This document shows, one piece after another, positions 51,485-63,665 of a stretch of DNA of 64,000 nt; the first letter of the stretch is position 1, and each line of letters begins with the position of its first letter. Location: the NCBI RefSeq assembly GCF_025118155.1, contig NW_026251408.1, positions 350,001 to 414,000 of the forward strand, in the 5' to 3' direction. This stretch comes from Cokeromyces recurvatus. Taxonomy: Eukaryota > Mucoromycota > Mucoromycetes > Mucorales > Mucoraceae. The notes beneath the pieces are model-generated. The model was not told the origin of the DNA. It did no database searches and worked only from the letters and a program-made list of their open reading frames with translations. Made by a program: the position numbers and the translations under genes.

Positions 51485-53096
51485 ATGCAGCTTCTTAAAT
51501 CTATTTTCTCCATGTCAATCATTATATCAAGAGTAGTTGCATTTGATTTTTATCGCTTGAAAAATAATTTTGCAGCTACTCCTGACAACCTTTCAACAAT
51601 TGATGATAATACTCGATACGCTGCTAGTTATCTTGCTCCTTTTGCATCTGAAGATGCTGTAGATCATCCTTTTGAATTAATCAATAGTCATGAAGATCTT
51701 ACTACTAATCTTTATGGCTCCATTATTTCTTTAAACAAGCGTACTGATGATTGTCAAAAATATCACAAAGGTACAAGAATATACGCATATAAATACATAT
51801 ATGTCTGTCACTATTGATACTTATGTGCATGTAATATATATATATATATATATATATAGTGGCTATTAATGATAATTGTTACACTTTAAGTTTAAAGTAT
51901 CAAGTCGATATGAATGATATTCTTGAATGGAATAGTCAAATTAATAGTAAATGTACTAATCTTTATCCTGGAAAATCGTACTGTGTTCAAAAGAAAGAAA
52001 ATACCATATTAAATACCACGTGTAAAAAAACATATATTGGTAAATATTCTTTTTTCCTTTTTTTTTCTTTTTTTTTCTTTTTATTGACATGTCGTTTAGT
52101 GAAAAATGCAGATAATTGTAACTCAATTACTAAAAAGTATGGCATTACCCTTGATGAATTTTACAATATGAATCCTTCTATAAATAGAGGTTCTTGTAAT
52201 AATTTAAGAACGGGTAAGGCCTACTGTATTAAGCAAGAAGCCAGAGTAAAGTCCATTGCTAAAAAACGTACTACTACTACTTTACGCCGTACAAGAAGAT
52301 CTACTAAAACTAAAAAATCACAATTGAAGGCATCTTCCACTAATAAACGAAAGACAACTAGGACTAAAACGACTCTAGTTACTAGAAGAAAGAAAACCAA
52401 GACTACTACTCTCTCTACTGATAAGCGTAAATTGCTCCAGAAACGATCTGAGTTTACCTACTACTGGATTGCGCATCCTGATGATTACAGCCATAGTGGT
52501 AAACAGGTTACCATCAAGACCTGTCAGGGGAAAAGTTTAGGTACCGTCTCTGAAGAATATGCTGATGCTCTAGTTATGGAAGGTACTGGTATCGTGAATG
52601 GTAAGATCATTAACCTTGGGGGTTGCTCCTGTAGTAATTATAAATGCTTTATGGAAGTGGATAAGAAAGAGGATCCATTTGGTTTAACAGGTAAAGTAAT
52701 AATAATAATAAAAGTATAGTATAGTATAGTCTAATCATATTACATAAATAGCATTTGGAAGCCCTCTTCGTCCATTTATTACTATTGCTGCTAATGATAT
52801 TAAGCGAAATACAAAGATCTTTATTCCTCAAATAGTGGGTTGGGAAGTTCCTGGTTCTTCAAAGAAACATAATGGCTGTTTACTTGCTGATGGTAAGTTG
52901 CATGATACTACAGTCACATATTATGCTTAAAATTTTAATATGATAATCATTAGATCGTAGCTGGAGCTTTGATAATAATCATATTGATTTTTATGTTTAT
53001 CGTGAAAAGAATTATCGTGACTTGAACAAAAAGTATAAAATCAGTGAAGTCGATGTTTATGAAGGTGGCAATTGTAACCTTCTTAATTATTTATAA
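51485..53096 (+). CDS. Secreted LysM + 3D-domain protein
   Basis: Predicted secreted 446-residue protein; exons 51485-51770, 51860-52039, 52100-52690, 52752-52892, 52954-53096. A signal-like N-terminus (LLKSIFSMSIIISRVVAF) is followed by two LysM modules, which bind chitin or peptidoglycan. LysM 1 is INDNCYTLSLKYQVDMNDIL and LYPGKSYCV; LysM 2 is KNADNCNSITKKYGITLDEF and LRTGKAYCI. A basic Lys/Arg/Thr-rich linker (about residues 205-265) leads to a C-terminal domain with YADALVMEGTGIVNGKIINL, RPFITIAANDIKRNTKIFIP and the DRSWSFDNNHIDFYVY end, which I read as a 3D/double-psi beta-barrel fold. LysM plus 3D recalls bacterial YocH-type wall proteins. All introns keep frame. Confidence 0.8.
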
Positions 53097-53172
53097 TCTG
53101 TATTCCATAATTTTATTTCTTTTTTACATTAACAAATAAATAAATAAATAAAGCTGCAGACATTGTAAATTA

Positions 53173-54596
53173 TCACAGCCATTTAGTTTCTCCAAATGCT
53201 GTCGTTATAAACTGACTTTCTTCTCGATCATTTCCTAATGTCTCCTTGTTATATAGTTTAGCTAATTGCTGTATTGGTGATAAATAAGGCTCATTTGATG
53301 TCATGAACGTACCCCAATGAATACCAATCGATATTCTGGGGAAGTCTAAATCACTATGAGCTTTAATTGCTTCTTTAGGACTCATATGGAGTGACTGATA
53401 CATACTTTGAGGTTCAAATGTGCCAATCGGTAATACTGCCAAAGTAAAAGGAGAATAAAGGTCTCTAATAGATTGGAATAACTCGGGTACATAACCTGTG
53501 TCCCCACTATGAATATATCCTTTTTCAATATACAATGCAACAAGTTTTTTTTTTTTCTATTTACCAAAAAAATATTTTATTTGATCTTGATTTAATCACA
53601 AAACTACACCATAAAGATTGATTTTTTTCAAATAGAGAAGATTTACTTTCATGCTATGTATTTATAATACATTAATGTATGCATTCAGTTTAATATTATT
53701 TGCATTCATTACCATAGCTGGTACACAAGCAATCAATATATCAGATCTATCTTTATACTGTATTTCTTGCCACCAATCTAATTCGATTACATTTTCAATA
53801 CCTCTATTAACAAACCACTTTCTTAGTCCTAATGGAACGTACCATGTTACATCATTTCCAAGTTTGAGGACGACATTTTCATCTACCAAATAGAAGTTAA
53901 TATGAATGTGTCTGTACTACCCTCCTCCTTTTTATTTATATAATATTTATACAAATATACCTAAATGATCAAAATGATGATGAGATACTAAAACAATGTC
54001 TATCAGATCTTTAATTTCTTCGATTTGACATGGAGGAGGTCTTAATCTTTTTTTATGATTAAAAATAGGATCTGTTAATATATTTAGACCTTCTAAGCTA
54101 AAAAGACAAGTAGACTGACCAAACCAAGTAAAACTCATTCTATTATTTGAATTCTTAATTTGGTCTAGAGAAGGTTTTACTATAGGTAAAGAATCACATA
54201 ATTCCTATTGATTTGGTATTCTTTAGCTTACGTTCAATGTCTATGTTAGATAAAAAAAAATACCTGCTCTATTTTGGGTAGTTGATTATTATTATTAATA
54301 CCAAGATAATAAATAATATAATCAAACCAAGAAATGCAAGGTTCTTTCCATTCTTTAAAAGGATTAATAAATTGCTTTTCAAATTTTAGACTTGCAAATT
54401 TATCTTCTTTTCGTACAAGATGCTTTCTCTTATGGATAACCTGTTGTCGGATGGCTTCTTTCAAGTCGTAATTATGAGATGCTTGTAAAGAATAATATAA
54501 TAAAGCTGAAGCACCCACTGTAGCTACTAAGGTTGGAATGATATATGGATGGTCAAATGGTATAGGGAAGTTAACAAAGGAAAGTCTTTTATTCAT
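53173..54596 (-). CDS. NAPE-PLD-like metallo-beta-lactamase hydrolase
   Basis: Zinc phospholipase D of the N-acylphosphatidylethanolamine type. Exons: 54596-54264, 54204-53961, 53882-53713, 53653-53565, 53519-53173. An N-terminal membrane segment (YIIPTLVATVGASALLYYSL) precedes the metallo-beta-lactamase domain. That domain has TWFGQSTCLFSLEGLNILTD, the zinc motif HHHFDH (residues 186-191), TWYVPLGLRKWFVNRG, CVPAMHES, LWCSFVIKS and HSGDTGY, and ends PRISIGIHWGTF. The exon 4 to exon 5 junction is one base out of phase; a seven-T run at the end of exon 4 is the likely place of an extra base. The first in-frame ATG is chosen. Confidence 0.83.
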
Positions 54597-54735
54597 TAAC
54601 AGAATAAGTATAATAGTAAGAAAAAAAAAAGCATAATAGGAGACGCTATTCGCTTGAATGATAAATACATACAATCAAGTCACACAACACACATGAATAT
54701 TGCATTATAGATGTATACATTTATTTATTTTTTTT

Positions 54736-55692
54736 TTAAATAGTATCAAAGTCATCATCAATGCCAAAACTTTGTTCAAATACTTTACGGTCCATACCAA
54801 ACTTATTTATACAATAAGATTCAATTTCCCAAATATTTTCTGTCCATCGATTTACTGCCTCTTTAGCCATTTTAGCAGCATTTTCTATGTCATTTTTTAA
54901 TACCTATTTTTTTTTTTTTTTTTTTTTTTTTTGCATGTATCTATATATGCTACCTTTTGCTTTATACAGAGCAGGATCATTATCTTTGTATTTCTGTAAC
55001 TCTGCGTTTAGTTCTTTTGATATTCTCTGCTGTTCTTTTAATTGACGTAATAATTCTTCACGTTCTTCTGATTGCTCTCTATCCTCTTTAGCTTCTTCTA
55101 TTAATTCTTCTAGCTTAGCTTTCCTTTCCACCTCTTTATCTACCTTTTGCGATATATCTGATAACTTGTTTCTTTTCTGTAGTAATAATAATGATAATAA
55201 TAACGTAAGTGATTCAATTAGAATAGTGTCATTGTTTATACCGTTTCAATGGCTGCAGAAGGATATGACCAAAAGTAGTTTGATGTGCCAATTTTATCCG
55301 TCATAACTAAACCATCATCCACTAAGCTCATTAAGACGTCTTTTACAGATTGTAATACTAAATAAATAGTATCAATATAGAAACATATTTATACAAGATC
55401 TGTATCATTTATATGTACCAACTCCCTTTTTAGGGCCTATCTTCTCTATGTCTTTTAATTGATAAAATTCACCCTAATACAGAATGATGCATTAATAATA
55501 GACTCATTTATTTGTGCATAAAATATAAGCCTATTACTGTCTCGTGAAATATACGTTCAATCCTTTTTCTTTTTTCATCGAGTGTAAGACCTTTACGAGA
55601 CTAGATAAAGAATTTAGTTTAATTAAATGTATACATGTATTACATTTATTTTTACAATGTCATTTCTGTCACATTGTCAATTCTATTACCAT
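54736..55692 (-). CDS. MND1: Meiotic recombination factor MND1
   Basis: Partner of Hop2 that stimulates Dmc1/Rad51 strand invasion in meiosis. Six exons: 55692-55690 (just the ATG), 55600-55538, 55473-55419, 55357-55242, 55176-54954, 54903-54736. Landmarks: [56 protein letters not shown], a long coiled coil ([20 protein letters not shown] onward), then [20 protein letters not shown] and [14 protein letters not shown]. The length would be 208 residues, as in other Mnd1 proteins, but exon 5 to exon 6 is one base out of phase. A six-A run early in exon 6 is the suspect. Divergent from the zinc-finger gene 117 bp away. Confidence 0.9.
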
Positions 55693-55809
55693 TTTAATTT
55701 TTAATATTTTTTTTTTCTTAAAAAGAAAAAGAAAAAGATAAAAAAAAATTATAATATTTTTTTTTTCTTTTATTATTATTATTTTTATTATTATTGCTAT
55801 CGTTGTTAA
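55693..55809. promoter_or_regulatory. Compact divergent promoter, MND1 / zinc-finger gene
   Basis: Only 117 bp separate the two start codons. It consists of A- and T-rich blocks with AAAAAGA repeats and ATT repeats. A shared promoter is inferred from spacing alone. Confidence 0.45.
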
Positions 55810-56827
55810 ATGTCGACGATTTATAGACCTACAAAAAGAATATATCTACCGAACGATCCTTTTTTTGAAGAAGGGAATATAGCCCTAAGAGCTATTTGGC
55901 TAAAAAAGGAAGCCCAGTCAGAATCTGAATTGAATATAATTGAACAAGAAGTAACTGAGCTAACAAGGTTAATAAGACATATATATGCATATACATATAG
56001 CATTTTTCTTTTTTATTGTTTTCTTTTTATTTTATTTTATTTTATTTTATTTTATTTTATTTTATTTTATTTTATTTTATTTTTTTGCTAATATCATAAA
56101 TACAGTCAGTACTTTACTCAAATATATTGTAACGCATGTCGAATTGAGTTCCCAAGTATTACAGCATATGAATCACATTATGAGGCTATTCATCGTAATG
56201 TATGTTCAGTTTGTCATAAAATATTTCCAGGTTCAGAATGGTTACAACTTCATTTAGATGAATTACATGATGTTATTTTACAAATGAAAAAAGCGAAAGG
56301 TGAAAAAATTGTAATGTGATCAGTGTAGTCTTCTTACTATGTACCGTTCACTTGAAAAATTAATGTGTTTTTTTTTTTTTTTTGGGCAGCACAAGTGCTA
56401 TGTAGAAACTTGTAAAAAAATGTTTTCAACACCACGTATGCGTCGATTACATTTAATAGATAAACATCGATATCCAAAATATTTCCCTTTCGATATTGTT
56501 TATACAGGCACATTATCGTTTGAGCAAAGAAGACAAAGAAATCAGAAAAATAAAGCACGTATGAGGAGGATTAAACAACAAGAAAATAACATTGAAAAGC
56601 AGCAGCAGCAACAGCAGCAACAACAACTACAACAACAAGTCAATGATGTAGACATGGATGAATTGACATCAAGCATGTCAAAACTAAAAATACCAAAAAC
56701 AATTTCTTTTGGACACAACAAACATCCCTCATTACCTCGCCGTTATCAACGTCATGCTTCTTCTATAAAGCAGCGAGATCCGATAGATATAGAAATGAAA
56801 GACATTAGAATAGAAGAAAAGAGATAA
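55810..56827 (+). CDS. C2H2 zinc-finger protein, ZNF511-like
   Basis: Three exons, 55810-55967, 56106-56310 and 56390-56827, 266 residues. Three C2H2-type fingers: CNACRIEFPSITAYESHYEAIH, written here as CNAC...H-x4-H, then CSVCHKIFPGSEWLQLHLDELH as CSVC...H-x4-H, and CYVETCKKMFSTPRMRRLH with a C-x4-C spacing ending in HLIDKH. The following RYPKYFPFDIV is typical of the ZNF511 family, whose function is poorly known. The C-terminus has a Gln repeat encoded by CAG/CAA (56599-56638) and basic stretches. Intron 1 holds a TTTTA pentanucleotide repeat (56028-56082), and its donor is the less usual GTTAAT. Confidence 0.85.
56028..56082. repeat. TTTTA pentanucleotide repeat
   Basis: About eleven TTTTA units in intron 1 of the zinc-finger gene. 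Likely length-variable. Confidence 0.9.
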
Positions 56828-56877
56828 AATGAATTTATAAATGAGAATCTTTTTTTTTTTTTGGTTATTTATTTTAA

Positions 56878-58251
56878 TTAAATGGCTGCAATCTCAGCGA
56901 TATGCACCATCAAATTTAATACTTGCAAATGTTCATCTGCTCCTTGAATTAAATCAATATCCACTGTTGCCATATATTGGGAGATCTTTGCCTTTTGAAG
57001 TGTGTTTAAGCTATCATTTTTAATGATGGCATCATGAATTTGATTCATAATATTTTCTCCGGAATAGCCTTCATTCATAATATTTTGTACTTTTCTCTGA
57101 ATCTCTTTCACATCATCATGATTCATCCAAATGTTGATTAATTCATTCATCGATTCTTCAGGAATAATGCCAGCCATTTCATTAATCATACGAGGTGTGA
57201 TTGGGTTTTTTCCTTGTAGATTATATCCACTTTGTAAAAATGTGATGGCTTTTCGAAGATCTCCACCTGAACATTCAATTAATGTTTTTAATGTATTGGC
57301 TGCTAAATTAACACCTTCTCTCTCACAAATCATTTGAAGACGTTCTTCTAAATCAGCTACTGGTAATGATTTAAATCTAAACTTTGCACATCGTGATGTA
57401 ATAGGTTCGATAATACTGATAAGAGAAGAAAAGAAAAAAAAAGGATATGTATATACATGTGTTTTTTTTTTTTTTTTGTTTTAGTCTAGAATATAAATGC
57501 CTTGAATATATAACTTTACCGACTAACATAATTACAGATCAAACAAAAACGGGTTGTTTTAGAATAAGTTTCCATGATACGACGTAAAGCTGATTGAGCA
57601 TCTCTTGTCATTGAATCTGCTTCATCCAAAATAACGATCTTATAAGCTGGACAAGGATAACCTCTAATTATAAAATAGGATAAGCATATACATATAGGAT
57701 ATCCATTGATAAATAAATAGACATTACTCGACTTTGTTTGTAACAGTTGTTCTGGAAAAGTTTTTGACTTTATCACGGATAATTTGAATACCTCTTTCAT
57801 CAGAGGCATTTAATTCCAAAATACGTGATTTAATTAACTTGGGACCATAAAGTTCATTAGCTAAGGCTAAAATAGTAGATGTTTTACCAGTACCTGGTGG
57901 ACCATAGAAAAGTAAATGAGGCAACTAATGATTAAAATATACATATAAAATTAATAATCCCTAACAAACGACGAATTAGATGGGTATTTACATTTTCAGA
58001 CTGAAGTGCTTTCTTTAAAACAAGTACTGCCTGTTCTTGTGATGAAATATCATCCATAGTCTTTGGACGACTAATTAATAATAATAAAAAAAAAAAAAAA
58101 AAGAAAAAAGTGATAAGCTAAATAATAGAAGGAATCGTTGAAATCATGTTTACTATTTCTCAACCCAAGGTTGATTCTTTTTTAACAATTCTGCTTTATC
58201 ATTTTTATCTGTTTTATTTAAAGTGGCTGTTCTTGGTGCAAAAAAGCTCAT
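56878..58251 (-). CDS. RFC2: Replication factor C subunit 2
   Basis: Small subunit of the RFC clamp loader that places PCNA on DNA. Five exons: 58251-58154, 58070-57992, 57924-57728, 57663-57520, 57415-56878; 351 residues. QPWVEKYRPKTMDD opens the AAA+ module. Walker A is GPPGTGKT (67-74), sensor-proximal NASDERGI follows, Walker B is LDEAD (137-141), and the arginine-finger box TSRCAKFRF is conserved. [13 protein letters not shown] and [20 protein letters not shown] fit yeast Rfc2 / human RFC4 specifically. It is followed 50 bp downstream by the convergent zinc-finger gene. Confidence 0.95.
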
Positions 58252-58406
58252 TTGTACGAGTAGACTAGGCTTAATACAATAAAATAAAGTAAAATAAAAA
58301 AAAAAAAAGATTTATTGTTAAACAAAGCGCGATTATAAAAATAAATAAATAAATAAATTTCGCGTCGTGACTTTGACAGTGGATATATTTTAAATAGGGA
58401 ATACAA

Positions 58407-60911
58407 TTATTTATGCTGATCAACTACACTAATAGTAGCAGCTTGTCTTTCATATGCAATTCTTTGGAACTTTGATAAATTTTGTATGAATTTGATACCC
58501 ACTGGATTCCTTTCCAAGCGACGAAACAAGTCAACTGCTTGTCTTCGAATAAGAGGATTAGAATGAAATAAACCTATACCAAGTGGAGATAGTCCACCTT
58601 GATGTTGAGGTAAAAAAGACAAAAACTTTTGCATAGATAAGTATTCTTTTTTTTTTTACTATTAAATAATTCATATATTACTTCAATCATTTGTCGATGT
58701 GTAATAATATTATTCAAAAATGCTTCATAAATGGAAGCTATTTCTTGATCCGGTATCTGTTTCAACTTCTTTAGCTTATTAATTTGATTATAAACATCTA
58801 AATCCTTTATACATGAATGCTGTTTCCAATAATTAAAGTCCTAATATTTTGTTATATTTTACTATGATATTTGTATATGCTTTCATTATATTCTCTTACT
58901 CTTTGATAGTATTTATAGGATATCGTTTGTCTCCATCCTTCAATACGTTGAGCATTTGCGCATAATTCTCTTTGTTTTGAACTCTCATCTTGAAATACTG
59001 GACCATATCCTAAAATAGACATCTTTTTTGTTGACCATATAATATTCGTCTGTCCATATACTTGTTCTTCATAAAGGGCAGCTAATCGAACAAATCGATA
59101 AATATAATCCTGGAATTTTGCACGAATGGATGTTTCTCCATAATGGGCTTGAATCGAAGCTATGACATCATTCATGAATTCAACGTTACTATCCTCTACT
59201 ACACCTCCTCCTCCTCCTCCTCTCTTCTCATCTATCCCAGCTCCACTACGATAATGCATGGACGTAGTAAGACTCGAGTTCCGATGATGAGTTAATATAT
59301 CCTCCGTTAAAGCCATAGACTGTTTTCTTCCAGTTGTTTGAATATGTTCACTTACAGTGATTTTACCCGTACTAATATTACATAATACATCCCACCAACT
59401 TGTATGTTCTTCATAAGTTGGATTTGTAACACCTGCAATAAATCCCGGACTATAGACAAGTGAATATTTATAAATATGTATATATGTATATAAAACTCTC
59501 AGTCATGTTTATATCTCCTAATTACCATTTTAATAAATCGTCAACACTTGTTAAATTAGTATACGGGAATGCACGTTCAGTAAAGCCTTTCAAAACTGTT
59601 CCACAACCACTTCCCAAAGCACATGCAGCAAGTACATAATTGGCTACCTCTCCTGAGGGATGACCATATCCAAGAAAAATAATTCTCTTTTGTGTAAGTA
59701 ATGCATTTAATAATAATATGATTGGATGCGTATATGGGCCTGAGCTATCTAGATGAGGATGATGTGGATTAGGTGATCCCTGACTATGATGAGGAGTAAA
59801 GGTATTAATTAATTTGATAACCGAAAACTAGACAAGGTGAAAAAAAAAAATAAGATGAAACCGACTCTATCAGACCAAGATATCTATCTGTCTATTGATA
59901 CAACTTACATCTCCTACTTCCTCTGCATTTACTGTCAATGGGATTTTGATAGGCAGCTTGATACCATCATATTCAATCTTTGTTTCATAAAAATGTCTAT
60001 CCTTACTTAGTGCTGATATCTTTTCACGAACATGACCTGAAGCCAAGTCAATATAAGTACCTCTTCTTAATCTATTATCCTCCATATCTTCTATCAACAT
60101 CTTATTATTAGTAGTAGCAGCAGTGACATTGTCTTTATCCATAAACATCTCTTCAAACATAGTTCTATTATCTGAAGCACGTAAGATTTGTCTTTCATGC
60201 CAAGTAAATTTTGGCATATGTGAAAGATCCATTGAATTCACTGCCTTATAAAGTGACTCTAAAATTTCAAGACTTGGATTGTTAAAATATTTTTCCATGG
60301 CTAATAGCAATACAGGCTTAAATAAGAAAGGTATTATAGGTTTGTTAAATGCCTAAGGGTATCCTTTTTTTTTTTTTTTTTTTTACTTTGTAGATATGCA
60401 AGTATTGATGTCTTGTACAAATAGCCATTGCTTTTACTATTGCACCTCTTTATAAAAAGGTTATGTCAAGATTTATATCAAATTGACTCTTTCTCTTCCC
60501 TTTTTTTTGCCTTTTTTTTTTTTCTTTCTTTCTTTTTTTTTTTTTTTTTTTTACCTTCTAGCAGTTGCATCATGTTTAGTTCTGACCAAGTTGAGTACAT
60601 AAAGTAATGGTTTTTCAGGATCTGAATTCATTTGTTCAATATCCTGATCAGCATTAGGAATTAATTGATTTAAACAAAAGATGGTCCAATCTTCTGATCT
60701 TAGATGAGCACCATCAGGTAACATGAGTTCAGATAATATACTGTTTAATAAGGAGTTATATTAGTTGTTTACAATGGATCAACTTTGTTCAGCTTTACTG
60801 TTCGTCTGTTCCTGTTTCAGTAGGGTATTGATGTTTCAAATTGGCCCCTTTATCAATATCAAATTCTGCTAACAAAATATATTGAACATGTTCATTTTTA
60901 TGCATGATCAT
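58407..60911 (-). CDS. AFI1-like SPA/DENN-type trafficking protein
   Basis: Eight exons (60911-60799, 60740-60555, 60447-60387, 60316-59909, 59827-59526, 59449-58900, 58840-58682, 58625-58407) encode 665 residues. The N-terminus [40 protein letters not shown] and [20 protein letters not shown] matches the Afi1 docking domain that binds Arf3. [33 protein letters not shown] and the [11 protein letters not shown] segment match the SPA (stabilisation of polarity axis) domain. In yeast Afi1 keeps Arf3 polarised at the cell cortex. A Gly run (GGGGGG) lies in a Ser-rich loop. ATG at 60911 is preceded by CTAG, so an upstream 5' UTR intron is possible. Confidence 0.88.
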
Positions 60912-61390
60912 CTAGAAATGGAGATATATAAAATGAAAAAAAAAAAAGAAAAAGAAAGAAAGAAAAATAAACCAAAATAAGTAAATACTACTACTATGCT
61001 CTGTTCTGTTCTGTAGGGGGAGGGGGAGGGGTCAATTATCACACATAGGAAATTTTATTTTATTTTATTTTATTTTTTTTTTCAACAAGTACACCTTCTT
61101 CTCGTTTTATCATCATCATGATTTTATTTCATAATTATATACTCACTACAAATTACATCAGACCATGAATCATATGAGTTTTATATGTAGTATAACTCGT
61201 GAATCAACTACAAAAGTAGTTTAAGTGTATAATGCCATATATGGAAAATAGTTAACTTCCATATTTAGAAATTCTGCTTTTAAAGAAGTGGGGGGTGGAG
61301 GAAGGAAAAAGTAAAAGCAATTTATTATATTACAAAAAAGAAATAATAATAAGTGATAATAATAAGTATACAAATGTGTGAATATTTATA

Positions 61391-61424
<34 letters not shown>

Positions 61425-61468
61425 TAATAAAGAAATAATGATAATGATAATGATACTAATATAGTAAT
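60912..61468. other. Intergenic with AAT microsatellite
   Basis: Holds a G-rich patch (61016-61031), a TTTTA repeat (about 61053-61075) and an AAT repeat (61390-61424). It contains the AFI1-like promoter side and the 3' flank of the Zn2Cys6 gene. No gene is recognised. Confidence 0.5.
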
Positions 61469-62251
61469 CTATCTTTTACGCTTTTTCATTGGTGAAAATG
61501 CATTTGGCTGTTGCTGCTGTTGTTGCTGTTGCTGTTGTTGTAATAGTAAAGGACCTTCATTATTTTGATATAATGGATGTTGACGATGATATTCTTCAGT
61601 TTGTATTAAAGATATTGGAGAAGGTAAATGATGTTTATTATTATTATTATTATTATTATTATTTCTATTACTATTACTATTACTACTATTATTATTACTA
61701 CTACTATTATTATTACTATTATTATTACTACTACTACTACTATTATTATTGATAGTTACTGCTGGCACCGAAGTTGTATTATGAAAAGGTGCTGATGATG
61801 GTGGCAATGTAGCTGAAAGGTCATGTATAGAAGGTAATCTATTCATATGATGTGGTTCAGTGTTACTTTTATTTAAGAAATTATTAACAGCAACAGGGTC
61901 TAATAACTCATGAACAGGTAACTGAGACTGTAAGATAGTTCTAAGCATGTCCTCGATAGCTTTTAGTCTATCTTCTATAGCTTCTAAAGCTGCTTTTGAG
62001 GGTCCATGATTTCTTTTGTCATCTAATTGAGCAGCTGTAAGATAAATGCAAGTTGCATTTGATTTTTGGCAATTACGACAAGGTTGTTCTCCATTACATT
62101 TTGTCTTTTTACGTCGACATTCTCCACAAGCACTCATAATTTTGGCACGCTTTTTTCGTGGTGGTTCTGTTGTTGTTGCTGCTGTTGCTGCTGCTGCTGT
62201 TGTCGTTGTTATTGTTGTTGTTGGGGGTAGAGTCGTATTGTTTTCAGGCAT
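61469..62251 (-). CDS. Zn2Cys6 transcription factor
   Basis: Intronless 260-residue fungal binuclear-zinc-cluster regulator. The six cysteines are C42, C45, C52, C58, C61 and C68 (C-x2-C-x6-C-x5-C-x2-C-x6-C), followed by a linker and a short coiled coil (LEAIEDRLKAIEDMLRTIL) that should mediate dimerisation. The remainder is low complexity: an N-terminal Thr/Ala region, a Ser/Asn tract of about 50 residues (AAT/AGT-type codons, 61632-61752), and an 11-residue Gln tract near the C-terminus. It ends with a nuclear-localisation-like PMKKRKR. No fungal-specific middle homology domain is present. Target genes unknown. Divergent from the muskelin gene. Confidence 0.92.
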   Translation of the reverse strand: MPENNTTLPPTTTITTTTAAAATAATTTEPPRKKRAKIMSACGECRRKKTKCNGEQPCRNCQKSNATCIYLTAAQLDDKRNHGPSKAALEAIEDRLKAIEDMLRTILQSQLPVHELLDPVAVNNFLNKSNTEPHHMNRLPSIHDLSATLPPSSAPFHNTTSVPAVTINNNSSSSSNNNSNNNSSSNNNSSNSNSNRNNNNNNNNNKHHLPSPISLIQTEEYHRQHPLYQNNEGPLLLQQQQQQQQQQQPNAFSPMKKRKR

Positions 62252-62660
62252 ATCTCTTATAAAAGAGGGATCAAATAATAACCAATTATATAAAAAAGGG
62301 AAAGGAGAAATATTCTTAATAATAAATCAAAAGAGGGGAAAAAAAGAAATGAAAATGAAAATAAAACGATAAGTAAAAGGAAATAAAAATAAAAAATAAA
62401 ATAATAGCGCTTTTTTTTTTTTTTTTTGTATGTCAGAAAAGAGGGGGGATGAAAAGAGGGGTGGGGGGGGCGTTAATAAGTTACGGGTCATGATTATTGG
62501 CCAAATTTTCGGGAATAACGGCAAGGTATGTCAATATTTTTTTGATCAAAAATTATTATTTCAACTATCTTTATGTGAACATTATTTCGATATAATGTAA
62601 ATTCCTTCTTTTATTTTATTTTTTTTTTTATTTTTATTTTTTATTTTTACTTGAAGAAAT
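62252..62660. other. Divergent promoter region, Zn2Cys6 / muskelin
   Basis: About 410 bp between two start codons, with A- and T-runs and a G-run near 62457-62470. Shared regulation is possible but unsupported by any recognised site. Confidence 0.4.
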
Positions 62661-63621
62661 ATGGGTTCAATAAATAATAGAGCCGATAATGGTGCAAGTA
62701 ATAGCAGTAATAATAACCGACAAAATAATAGGAGAAGACGAGCCACTAATAATAGAAGATATTTATACGGTAATAATAATGCCGACATTCAAATGTCAAA
62801 TAATAACAATGATAAAGGAGTAAATACAAGTCAACAACAGTGTCCATCTTATGATAGATCATTAAATCAATGCCAGTCTAATATGCATCATAATGAGCCT
62901 TTTCAAACAAACGATTCAAATATCAGAAGCTTCTTTAGAAGCAGATTGAATACTATCTTACATCCTGCATCTTCTTCTAATAGTAATATGGTTTCTATAC
63001 AGCAACACAATAGGTTGTCTACTTCACAATTAGCGTCTACCGTCATACCAAATACCCCTCTGTCAATTATTATTGCTGAATCAAAGCAGATCAAATTGGC
63101 CTATATTATTCATGATTACTCTTCATATTCAGGTGTTTATTTTCCTTATAATATCCTTGATAATGAACCTACAGATCAAACGTCAAGATGGTCAAGTGCA
63201 GTACATAATTACGAACAGTATATTATAGTAAAATTTGAAGAACCAGTGATTGCAAGTAAATGCCTAATATTTGTTATCATATAACTCTTCCTCCCTACTT
63301 ATTAATTTATATACATAGAAACTATTCTTTTCGGTAAATTTCATAAAGGACATGTATGCAATCTTAAGGAGTTTAGAATATATGGTGGGATGGAACCTAA
63401 TAGTATCTGTACTGAATTATTACATGATGGTATATTATTAATAATATTACTTTGGAAAAACATGAAAATATATTTATATACATTCATCTGAAAAAAAAAA
63501 AAAAAAAAAAAAAAGGTTTAAAGAATAATGCAGAACCAGAGACCTTTCCATTAAAATATCAGCATAATAATTTGGTAATATGACACTTACATATAGAAAT
63601 AGTATATCATATTAACATATA

Positions 63622-63665
<44 letters not shown>

